DNA of 64,000 nucleotides from Chryseolinea serpens (GTDB lineage Bacteria > Bacteroidota > Bacteroidia > Cytophagales > Cyclobacteriaceae): assembly GCF_900129725.1 (NCBI RefSeq), contig NZ_FQWQ01000006.1, positions 124,001 to 188,000 on the forward strand. The letters run 5' to 3'. Shown in pieces: positions 1-7,624 of this stretch. Every line of letters begins with the position of its first letter. Within the stretch, counting starts at the first letter, position 1. The position numbers and the translations under genes were made by a program. The notes beneath the pieces are model-generated. The model did not search any database. It saw nothing but the letters and a program-made list of their open reading frames with translations, and was not told the origin of the DNA.

Positions 1-1
1 C

Positions 2-307
2 CACGTGCTGGACGTGGACGCCGACAATCTCCATTCGCTTACAGATGAAGACCTGGGCAACATCGACATGGCCGATGTGTCCAAGTTTCCACTCATGCAG
101 GTGATCGGCCAGGCCGTGGCCGAATACATTTGTCCCCCAGCCGAAGCCAACCTTCCGCCTGCACAACGGCAGGGCAACTGGTTCCGTGGCGACCTGCTTT
201 CCAAAACGTCGGCCCGCGATGCGCTGGTCACCGCGCGCGGCGACATCGAGACGATCAAAAAGCAACTCTCCAGCGCGGCTTGGATCGACGGACAGCCCAC
301 AGAATAA
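2..307 (+). CDS. C-terminal end of an unidentified protein (5' truncated)
   Basis: An open frame runs in from the left window edge and ends at a TAA at 305-307. The GTG at 5 is inside this frame, and nothing shows it to be the start, so I treat the gene as truncated. About 101 residues remain, acidic at first and then with a Pro/Arg-rich stretch followed by a helical tail. There is no signal peptide or membrane segment in the visible part. I do not recognise the family. It lies 128 bp upstream of the ABC transporter genes on the same strand, so co-transcription cannot be excluded. Confidence 0.5.
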   Translation, partial: HVLDVDADNLHSLTDEDLGNIDMADVSKFPLMQVIGQAVAEYICPPAEANLPPAQRQGNWFRGDLLSKTSARDALVTARGDIETIKKQLSSAAWIDGQPTE

Positions 308-435
308 TTTTACACCGGCGCAACCGGATCGGCTTTCGCTTGCGCGTCATCCCAAACCAACCCGCCAGGGGAAAGCCCGGAAAAAAGGATCGTTCCTAAA
401 CGGATTTTTCCTAATTTGAACGCAGCAAACTGCCT

Positions 436-1167
436 ATGGACCCACTGGTTCTCGAACACGTTTATCACACCTACAACGGTCAGCCCGCGCTGAGCGATGT
501 GAGCTTGCGTTTTCACGAAAAGAAGATCACGGCCGTGGTAGGTCGAAGCGGCAGTGGAAAGTCGACATTGCTCCAGGTGCTCAACGGCATGCTTCGCCCG
601 GGACAAGGAAAAGTTTTTTTTCAGGGCCAACCTTTCGACTATTCCCGCGCCGCTGCCCTGCGGCTGCAAATGGGCTATGTGATCCAAGGCATCGGGTTGT
701 TCCCGCATTTGACGGTAGCGCAGAATATCCTCATCAACACACGCCTGCAACGATCGACGAGCGGAGCCGATTCCCTGGCACGCATGCATTTGCTCATGCA
801 ACTGATGAACCTGCCGGAGGCTTACGGCAAAAAATATCCCCATGAACTCTCCGGTGGCGAGCAACAACGGGTCGGCATTTGCCGTGCGCTCCTACCCAAT
901 CCAACGGTGCTACTGATGGACGAACCCCTTGGCGCGCTGGACTCCATTACCCGCGAGGACATTCAACGCGAGATTCTGCAACTCCAACAATCGGAACAAC
1001 GCACGGTGGTCATCATCACCCACAACCCACAAGAAGCGTTGGCTCTGGGCGACTACATCGTGGTGTTGGAGGCGGGTAAAGTATTGCAGTATGACACGAA
1101 GGAAAATGTGTTAAAAAGTCCGGCGAATGCGCTGGTGGAAAGGCTAACCACAACCCGGTCTGTTTGA
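436..1167 (+). CDS. Osmoprotectant/glycine-betaine-type ABC transporter ATP-binding protein
   Basis: 243-residue ATPase of the ABC importer family, OpuCA/ProV-like. It should energise uptake of a quaternary ammonium osmolyte such as glycine betaine or choline from the cytoplasmic face of the membrane. Visible motifs are Walker [10 protein letters not shown] at about residues 36-44, a Q-loop region [11 protein letters not shown], signature LSGGEQQR at about 138, Walker B VLLMDEP at about 158 and the switch His in ITHNPQEA. The usual OpuCA C-terminal CBS domains are absent, so this is the short form. Its stop overlaps the TTG start of the next gene (TTGA), so the two are translationally coupled. 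The substrate is inferred from the partner protein. Confidence 0.9.
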   Translation: MDPLVLEHVYHTYNGQPALSDVSLRFHEKKITAVVGRSGSGKSTLLQVLNGMLRPGQGKVFFQGQPFDYSRAAALRLQMGYVIQGIGLFPHLTVAQNILINTRLQRSTSGADSLARMHLLMQLMNLPEAYGKKYPHELSGGEQQRVGICRALLPNPTVLLMDEPLGALDSITREDIQREILQLQQSEQRTVVIITHNPQEALALGDYIVVLEAGKVLQYDTKENVLKSPANALVERLTTTRSV

Positions 1168-2627
1168 AAAAGCTGCTCGTCATATTGCTCGCTATTTCTT
1201 CGGTCGCGGCCACGGCGCAAAAGATCACTGTGGGTGCCAAGCATTTTAATGAAGGCTATATTCTCAGCGAGATCATCGCGCAACTGCTGGAGGAAAATGG
1301 CTTCACGGTGGACCGGAAATATAATTTAGGAGGGACGATGGTGTGCTTCAAGGCTTTGAAGCAAGGCGAGATCGATGTGTATCCCGAGTATACCGGAACG
1401 ATCTCGTTCGAGATCTTATCGTCGGGAAAAAATCTTTCGGTGGAAGAGATTCGCGCACAACTCCAGGACATGGGTCTTGCGGTCGCGCCGCCGTATGGAT
1501 TTAACAACACCTATGCGTTGGTCATGACGGAGGCACTGTCAAAGGAAAAAAACATTCACAACATTTCTGAATTAGCGCAACATCCCCAGCTGTCCATCGG
1601 CGTCAGCTATGAATTCCTGAAGCGGCAAGACGGCTGGGACAATCTTTCAAAGGCCTATGCCCTTCCCCAGGCGGCCGTAGGGCTGGAGCACGGCCTGGCG
1701 TATTCGGCTCTAACAGAAAATAAGATACAGATCACAGACGCCTACTCCACCGACGGCGAGATCATCCAAAACCATTTGACGGTGCTGGAAGACAACCAAA
1801 AATTCTTTCCCGATTATCTCGCCACATCTTTCTATCGCCCCTCCATTGGCGAAAAGGCCGAATCGATCCTGAAAAAATTAACGGGACAAATCTCTGAACG
1901 TGAAATGCAGGCCATGAACGCCGCCGTGCTTTACGAAAAGAAATCCTTTCAACAGGTGGCTTCGGATTTTCTCCGGGAAAAAGGGTTTGTCGCCGGGGCA
2001 ACAACCGAAACCTCAACATCGATTGTTCCCGATCTGCTGAGCAAGACCGGCGTGCACTTGAAGTTGACATTTCTGGCTTTGTTGCTGGCCATCGGCTTTG
2101 CCGTGCCCTTGGGTGTGGTGCTGTACTGGCATCCTAAACCCGCGCGCTATGTTTTGTATCTCGTGGGTCTGCTCCAAACCATTCCATCTATTGCGTTGCT
2201 GGCCATCTTCATTCCCTTCACGGGCATTGGTCAGTTGCCCGCCGTGTTGGCGCTATTTTTATACGGGCTGCTCCCCATCCTGAGAAATACATACACCGGC
2301 CTTCAAGGCATCGATCCCGTGCTCAAAAAAGTTGCCATCGGCATGGGGATGAATCGCGCACAACGCATGCGGCTCCTGGAGTTTCCCCTGGCCATTCCCT
2401 TTATATTGTCCGGCGTCCGCACCGCCGCGGTGATCAGCGTGGGCACCGCTACGTTAGCTGCATTTATCGGCGCGGGCGGATTGGGAGAATACATCGTCAC
2501 CGGGCTGGCGCTAAACAACTCGTCGCTCATTTTGCGTGGTGCCATTCCAGCAGCCGCACTGGCGATCCTCATCGAGATCGCTTTTGAAATTCTCGAGCGC
2601 ATCTTCCGTCCAGCCTATTTACGGTAG
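1164..2627 (+). CDS. Fused substrate-binding protein and permease of osmoprotectant ABC importer
   Basis: 487 residues. A signal peptide ([19 protein letters not shown]) is followed by an OpuAC/OsmF-type binding domain at about 20-285, with family-typical segments such as VGAKHFNEGYILSEI and DVYPEYTGT. A multi-spanning permease domain follows at about 298-487, with helices beginning LKLTFLALLLAIGF and the EAA-type loop around GMGMNRAQRMRLLEFPLAIP. The binding domain should lie in the periplasm, tethered to the permease. The start is a TTG overlapping the upstream stop. Known fused betaine importers (OpuABC, ProWX types) usually have permease first and binding domain last; here the order is reversed. 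No further importer gene is needed for a complete transporter. Confidence 0.88.
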   Translation: MKKLLVILLAISSVAATAQKITVGAKHFNEGYILSEIIAQLLEENGFTVDRKYNLGGTMVCFKALKQGEIDVYPEYTGTISFEILSSGKNLSVEEIRAQLQDMGLAVAPPYGFNNTYALVMTEALSKEKNIHNISELAQHPQLSIGVSYEFLKRQDGWDNLSKAYALPQAAVGLEHGLAYSALTENKIQITDAYSTDGEIIQNHLTVLEDNQKFFPDYLATSFYRPSIGEKAESILKKLTGQISEREMQAMNAAVLYEKKSFQQVASDFLREKGFVAGATTETSTSIVPDLLSKTGVHLKLTFLALLLAIGFAVPLGVVLYWHPKPARYVLYLVGLLQTIPSIALLAIFIPFTGIGQLPAVLALFLYGLLPILRNTYTGLQGIDPVLKKVAIGMGMNRAQRMRLLEFPLAIPFILSGVRTAAVISVGTATLAAFIGAGGLGEYIVTGLALNNSSLILRGAIPAAALAILIEIAFEILERIFRPAYLR

Positions 2628-2668
2628 CGCACAACCGATCGGAAGATATTCTTTCTTAATGCTAAAGA

Positions 2669-2959
2669 CTAATACTCCAGCATCTGCTCATCCTCATAAC
2701 ACCATGCCCACCGTTCGCCGGGCTCTGCCGAGATAGCCACTGGGTGGCCCGCTGTTCTTGCGTGATGAGAAGCATGCCTGGCGGGCGATGAATCACAGCA
2801 CAGCGTAGCGCCACATGTTTGACAGGTGCGCAGGTGCAGCCATCGGCCGCCGATCTTCACACACTCTTCGCAGACCCGCGCTTTAGGATGTTTGATCTCG
2901 TTCCAATTGTCGAGGTGAACGCAAAGCCCGGAGTCATTCGATTCAGGTTTCGTACTCAT
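2669..2959 (-). CDS. UBP-type zinc finger protein
   Basis: 96-residue soluble protein made of one UBP-type (ubiquitin-hydrolase-like) zinc finger. Metal-binding Cys/His residues are visible in CEECVKIGG, RTCQTCGATLCCDSS, HASHHARTAGH and the Trp-rich C-terminus. In eukaryotes this fold binds the C-terminal Gly-Gly of free ubiquitin; bacterial members are uncharacterised. It is encoded 11 bp downstream of the response-regulator/flavoprotein gene on the same strand and probably belongs to that operon. My recollection is that this finger is often found beside that signalling pair in other bacteria, which suggests a shared but unknown role. Confidence 0.85.
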   Translation of the reverse strand: MSTKPESNDSGLCVHLDNWNEIKHPKARVCEECVKIGGRWLHLRTCQTCGATLCCDSSPARHASHHARTAGHPVAISAEPGERWAWCYEDEQMLEY

Positions 2960-2970
2960 AGGGGGATGGG

Positions 2971-4638
2971 TTAATTTTCAGCCAGGTATTCGTGAACAAA
3001 CTTTATCGCCATGGCGCCTTCACCCACAGCCGAAGCCACGCGATTCATAGCGCCCGATCGCACATCGCCCGCGGCAAACACACCCGGGCAACACGTCTCC
3101 AGCAAGAAAGGCTCGCGGGCGAGCTTCCAGGTTTTGCGGAAGGATTCGTACTTCAACAACTCTCGCCCGGTTTCCAGAAATCCTTTTTCGTCTTTGATGA
3201 TGTTGAGTTTGATCCAGTCTGTTACCGGTCTGGCACCAATGAAAATGAAGAGCGCGCTGGCCTCCACTTTCTTTGTCTCGCCCGTCACCACATTCCGGAG
3301 ATCGATCGCGTCGAGGTTGCCGTCGCCATACGTGCGCGTCACCACGGTCTCGGGAATGATGGCGATGTTGGGCGTGGCCTTGATCTGATCGATGAGATAT
3401 TGCGACATGCTGGACGACAAATCGTTCTTGCGAATCACGATGTACACCTGGCATGCATAGTGCGAGAGATACATGGCACTCTGTCCTGCAGAGTTTCCTC
3501 CACCCACCACGTAAACATCTTTGTCCCTGCAAGCATGCGCCTCCGTTGTGGCCGCTCCATAGTAAACGCCTGCACCGGTGAAACGCTCTACGTCGACCGC
3601 GTCCAACGTCCGATAGTCAACGCCCGTGGTGATGATGATGCTCCGCGAGTTCATGGTGGTGCCATCGTGAAGGGTGATGATCTTGTAGTCATCTTTGATA
3701 TCGATGTCCACCACCTCTTGGGGCGACAGGAATTCCACACCAAAGCGGGCGGCTTGTGTGATCGCTCTTCGCGATAACTCGGATCCGCTCAGTCCATTGG
3801 GGAAGCCCAGATAATTTTCGATCCGGGAACTCGTGCCCGCTTGCCCGCCGGGAGCGCGCTTTTCCACCAACACGGTGTTCAATCCTTCGGACCCGCCATA
3901 CACGGACGCCGCGAGGCCGGAGGGGCCAGCGCCAATAATGGTAACGTCGTACATCGGTTTCGAGGCCTTGGAACGCATCCCCGTTCGCTCACCCACTTCG
4001 CGCAGGTCGGGATTGACCAAAAATGTGCCGTCTTCAAAAAACACGGCAGGAAGATTTTTCACGCTGATGCCATTAGACACCACCAACTCATTCGCGCGAT
4101 CGCTCGACTCGATGTCGAGCCATTGATAGGGAATGAGATTGCCGCTCAAGAAATCTTTCACGTCGTGCGAGCGCGGCGACCATTGATAGCCCACGATGCG
4201 AATGCCCTGGAACTCGGGTTTGTGATTGCTCTGCCATTCCTCCAGCTGGTCGTTCAAAATCGGGAAGAGCTTTTCTTCCGGCGGATCCCAGGGTTTCATG
4301 AGGTAATAGTCCAGTTGCACATCATTGATGGCGCGGATGGCGGCTTCGGTGTCGGAGTAGGCCGTGAGCAAGATGCGGCGTGCTTCGGGGAAGATCTCTT
4401 TGGCTTGTTTCAGAAAATCGACGCCCAGCATATCGGGCATGCGTTGGTCGGCCAGGAAAAGCGCGATGGTCTCGCTTTTGTTCTTTAGCTCAGCCAGCGA
4501 ATGCAGTGCGTCGTTGGCCGACCCAGTGCTCATGATGCGATAGTCTTTTCCATACACACTCCGCAGATCGCGCACCACGGCGCGAAGCACCTGTTGATCG
4601 TCGTCGATAACAAATAGTATAGGTTTCTTCATGGACAT
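2971..4638 (-). CDS. Response regulator receiver fused to thioredoxin-reductase-like flavoprotein
   Basis: About 555 residues. A REC domain occupies about 1-125, with the acidic pair in VIDDDQ, phospho-acceptor Asp in LADQRMPD and Lys in MKPW. A thioredoxin-fold-like linker region lies at about 140-220, followed by a pyridine-nucleotide disulfide oxidoreductase module with FAD motif GAGPSGLAAS and NAD(P)H motif GGGNSAGQS. The CxxC redox pair expected just before the NADPH motif is absent; the segment reads YYGAATTEAHAC. It is therefore not a normal thioredoxin reductase, and the flavin may act as an NAD(P)H-linked sensor or an oxidase. ATGs at 4638 and 4632 are both possible starts. The gene lies directly after the kinase gene and is its likely partner. 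Confidence 0.9.
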   Translation of the reverse strand: MSMKKPILFVIDDDQQVLRAVVRDLRSVYGKDYRIMSTGSANDALHSLAELKNKSETIALFLADQRMPDMLGVDFLKQAKEIFPEARRILLTAYSDTEAAIRAINDVQLDYYLMKPWDPPEEKLFPILNDQLEEWQSNHKPEFQGIRIVGYQWSPRSHDVKDFLSGNLIPYQWLDIESSDRANELVVSNGISVKNLPAVFFEDGTFLVNPDLREVGERTGMRSKASKPMYDVTIIGAGPSGLAASVYGGSEGLNTVLVEKRAPGGQAGTSSRIENYLGFPNGLSGSELSRRAITQAARFGVEFLSPQEVVDIDIKDDYKIITLHDGTTMNSRSIIITTGVDYRTLDAVDVERFTGAGVYYGAATTEAHACRDKDVYVVGGGNSAGQSAMYLSHYACQVYIVIRKNDLSSSMSQYLIDQIKATPNIAIIPETVVTRTYGDGNLDAIDLRNVVTGETKKVEASALFIFIGARPVTDWIKLNIIKDEKGFLETGRELLKYESFRKTWKLAREPFLLETCCPGVFAAGDVRSGAMNRVASAVGEGAMAIKFVHEYLAEN

Positions 4639-4674
4639 ATTCAAAGGCAGAAAGATAGGAATTTACAGTATGCG

Positions 4675-6072
4675 TTACAGCGGAAAGCAAACCTCGAAAG
4701 AAGTTTGGCCGGGCACAGATCTCACCTTCACTTCGCCGTCGTGGCGGCGAATGATTTGGCGTACGATCTCCAAACCTAACCCGGTTCCTTTCCCTACAGG
4801 CTTGGTCGTGTAAAAGGCGTCAAATATTTTATCCTGAATTTCTCTTGGGATGCCGGGACCATTGTCGGTGATGGTCACCAGGATGAATTCGCGGTCTCTT
4901 TCCGTGGTGATGTCCAACCGGGCATCGTCCTTGCCTTCCAGCGCGTCCAGTGCATTGTCGATGATGTTCATCCACACCTGGTTCATGGAGCTTACGTAGA
5001 TCTTTGGCTTTGGCAGGTTTTCGGCGAAGTGCAGGGTGACCTGCACGCGATTGCGTTTGATCTTGTGGTTGAGCAGGGTTAGGGTGCTCTGCAAGCCCTC
5101 GCGGATATCGATTGGTTCTTTGGCCGGCGCCTGGTCCATGTGGGTGTAGCTCTTGATGGAGCTCACCAGTGTGTTGATCCGGCGCGCCGCTTCCTCGATG
5201 TCATGAACCAGCCGCTCGGTGGTCAGCACCTGGAAGAGCCAGTCTACCACGGCATTCTTGTCTTGAGGGCGGAGCATTTTTGCCAGGCCCTCCATGTCGT
5301 CGCGATTGAAACCGAAATCGGAAAAGGTCTCGGCCATCATATAGCCTTCCTGGATTTCGTTGTCGTCCAGCCATTGCAACATCACGTCTTCTTTCTTTGT
5401 CTTCTCCATCAGCGAAAGCGCCGGTTGTGTTGCATTTATTTTGGAGAACAGCAGATCATTGACGCCGTCGACGATCACTTCGGTGGATTGAATGCGGATC
5501 ACACCCTTGAAATGTTCGGGCAGGTTGGCCAAATGTTTTTTTAGTTCCTGCGCCCCCCGCACCACGGCGGCCGACGGGTTGTTCAACTCATGCGCCAGAC
5601 CGGCGGAAAGTTTTCCCAACGCCATCATCTTGTCGTTTTGCTGCTGGAACTTGGTGAACTCGCGCACGCGATCGGTCATGGCGTGCACCAGCACCTCGGC
5701 CAGCTCATAGTTGGTGGTGATCAATTCATGAAAATAATCCGAATGGAGCCTGTAGGAGATCGCTTCTTCGACGGCCACGCCAATGGCGCCGGCACCTTTC
5801 ATGCGGCTGTAGGGCAGGCGACCGGAGATCTCGAAGGGTTCCACCACGTCGAAATAATACAGGTTTCCCCCTTGCTCCATGTAAAGGTTGATGCGGCCCT
5901 TGAACAAAATGCGCAATTCGTTCATGGGGTCGCCTAATTTAAAAAGCTGTTCGCCATCGGGGTGAATGCTGATGGTCCCCTTGGTGGCCATCCATTCGAT
6001 CTGGGACGGTGGCAGGTTTTTGAATTCCGGCACCTTCATCAAATTTGTATAGATCTCTTCTTTGGTCAGCAT
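4675..6072 (-). CDS. Cyclic-nucleotide-binding-domain sensor histidine kinase
   Basis: 465-residue cytoplasmic kinase with no membrane helix. A cNMP-binding (Crp-like) fold covers about 1-130. It is followed by a dimerisation/phospho-acceptor helix with H-box LSAGLAHELNNPSAA near residue 160, a long helical insert, and a HATPase domain at about 345-465 with N-box NIIDNALDAL, G1 DNGPGIP and G2 GKGTGLGLEIV. It presumably phosphorylates the REC domain encoded 36 bp downstream. The cNMP fold may bind a nucleotide, haem or another ligand; the sequence does not say which. With the UBP finger gene it forms a three-gene signalling unit whose output is enzymatic rather than transcriptional. Confidence 0.9.
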   Translation of the reverse strand: MLTKEEIYTNLMKVPEFKNLPPSQIEWMATKGTISIHPDGEQLFKLGDPMNELRILFKGRINLYMEQGGNLYYFDVVEPFEISGRLPYSRMKGAGAIGVAVEEAISYRLHSDYFHELITTNYELAEVLVHAMTDRVREFTKFQQQNDKMMALGKLSAGLAHELNNPSAAVVRGAQELKKHLANLPEHFKGVIRIQSTEVIVDGVNDLLFSKINATQPALSLMEKTKKEDVMLQWLDDNEIQEGYMMAETFSDFGFNRDDMEGLAKMLRPQDKNAVVDWLFQVLTTERLVHDIEEAARRINTLVSSIKSYTHMDQAPAKEPIDIREGLQSTLTLLNHKIKRNRVQVTLHFAENLPKPKIYVSSMNQVWMNIIDNALDALEGKDDARLDITTERDREFILVTITDNGPGIPREIQDKIFDAFYTTKPVGKGTGLGLEIVRQIIRRHDGEVKVRSVPGQTSFEVCFPL

Positions 6073-6184
6073 GCGCGAAAATTTTCAGAAAGCTATAAAA
6101 CTCGGGATTCATAAACCACCCAGGCCAACGGCATTGTTTCATCCGGGATCATGGTTCGTACAACAAAATGCTACAACGTTTCCT

Positions 6185-7468
6185 CTATAGCAAATCCCAC
6201 GCTTTCCGGTATTTCCTCGAAAGCAGGGCATCGGCTTCCTTGTCGTCGACGAATTTTTCTTTTTCGACGCTCCAGTTCAGCTTCCGGCCCAATCGCCACG
6301 AGATCACCGCCAGGTGCATGGGCATGGTCATGTCTTTCACATACGCCAGGTTGGATTCGGGTGAGGTCCGGGCCTTCACGGCATCTACAAAGTTCTGTTG
6401 ATGGCCCGGCGAACGCGGTAGCTTTTGGGCCACTTCGGGCAAGTCCGAAACGGTTTCGCCGTTGATGGTGATGGAACGGGTCTCGTAGTCGCAGATCAGC
6501 GTTCCCTTGTCGCCTTCAAAGTATGCGCCGATGCCGCGCTCTGCCGCGCCGGGTACGTTGGGGGGCAGCGTGGTCCAATATAATTTCAGGTTTTCAAATT
6601 CAAAATCTGCATCCAGCCACTTTGGCGCATCGGCCACACCATCGGTTTTCTCACCGCGTGCCGTCACGCTTTTCAAACCGCGAGGTTGAACAGCCCACCA
6701 GGCCACATCGGCGATATGGCACCAGAAATCGGCGAACACGCCCCCGGAATAATCCAGGAAATAGCGATAGTTCAAATGAACGCGCTCCGGGTAATAATCC
6801 ACTAAAGGTGCGGGACCGAGCCACATATCCCAGTTCAGCGTTTTGGGTGGTGTTTGAGGTTTAGGATGGCCCATCCCCGGCGAGAAGCCGTTTTTCCAAA
6901 GCCGCACGGTGTGCACTTTGCCGATGGCTCCCGACTGAATGATCTCCACCACACGATGATAGTTGTCGGTGGCATGGATCTGCGTACCCAATTGAAAGAT
7001 GCGATTGTGTTTTGTCAAATTCTTCAGCATCACCCCCGCCTCCTTCACGTCGTAGGAAAGCGGTTTTTCTCCATACACATCTTTGCCCGCCTGAAATGCC
7101 AGCGACGCGATTTGCGCATGCCAGTGATCGGGCGTGGCGATGGTGACGGCGTCGATATCCTTGCGGTCGAGTATGTGGCGGAAATCGCCATAGGTTTTGG
7201 CTTGTGTATCGGGGTGAAGTTTTTTCAACGACTCCAGCGTGCCATTCAAATGATTTTCATCCACATCGCAGAGAGCAACAATCTCGACATCCGGCAAAGC
7301 GGCGAACCACTGCATGTGCTGGTTACCCATGCCGCCCAAACCGATGTGGGCGATGCGCAGCCGGTCGCTGGGCGCGTAACGGGAAATAAAAGAAGGAAGG
7401 ATGGCGAAGCCCAATGCCGCGGCACCGCTCTTTTTGATAAAATCACGTCTGTTCAATGATTGATCCAT
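6185..7468 (-). CDS. Gfo/Idh/MocA family oxidoreductase, Tat-exported
   Basis: 427-residue NAD(P)-dependent oxidoreductase. The N-terminus MDQSLNRRDFIKKSG is a twin-arginine signal and sets the start at 7468, so the enzyme is probably folded before export to the periplasm. The nucleotide-binding fold has HIGLGGMGNQH, and the conserved EKPLSYDVKEA segment carries the family's EKP Lys. The C-terminal domain resembles the Bacteroidota glucose-fructose-oxidoreductase-like group. Members act on sugars, inositols or glycosides by oxidising and re-reducing a hydroxyl; the substrate cannot be read from sequence. It stands alone: 112 bp from the kinase gene and 156 bp from the FAD dehydrogenase gene, both on the same strand. 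Confidence 0.88.
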   Translation of the reverse strand: MDQSLNRRDFIKKSGAAALGFAILPSFISRYAPSDRLRIAHIGLGGMGNQHMQWFAALPDVEIVALCDVDENHLNGTLESLKKLHPDTQAKTYGDFRHILDRKDIDAVTIATPDHWHAQIASLAFQAGKDVYGEKPLSYDVKEAGVMLKNLTKHNRIFQLGTQIHATDNYHRVVEIIQSGAIGKVHTVRLWKNGFSPGMGHPKPQTPPKTLNWDMWLGPAPLVDYYPERVHLNYRYFLDYSGGVFADFWCHIADVAWWAVQPRGLKSVTARGEKTDGVADAPKWLDADFEFENLKLYWTTLPPNVPGAAERGIGAYFEGDKGTLICDYETRSITINGETVSDLPEVAQKLPRSPGHQQNFVDAVKARTSPESNLAYVKDMTMPMHLAVISWRLGRKLNWSVEKEKFVDDKEADALLSRKYRKAWDLL

Positions 7469-7624
7469 GATAGCGTTAGGGATTTGGTTGCTCCCTAAGC
7501 TATTAAAAATGCCTTGATAATCCTTGCCCAAAAATGATGGACGGCCGGGGGAAGAGCAGGCCCGCTGCGAATGGATTGCTGTGCTCGACAAACGTGCACC
7601 GGGCCTTGCCGGAAAGCATTTGTC

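Noticed and set aside
2971-4638. Functional thioredoxin reductase
   Set aside because: The redox-active CxxC is absent, so thiol-disulfide reductase activity is not supported even though the FAD and NAD(P)H sites are intact.
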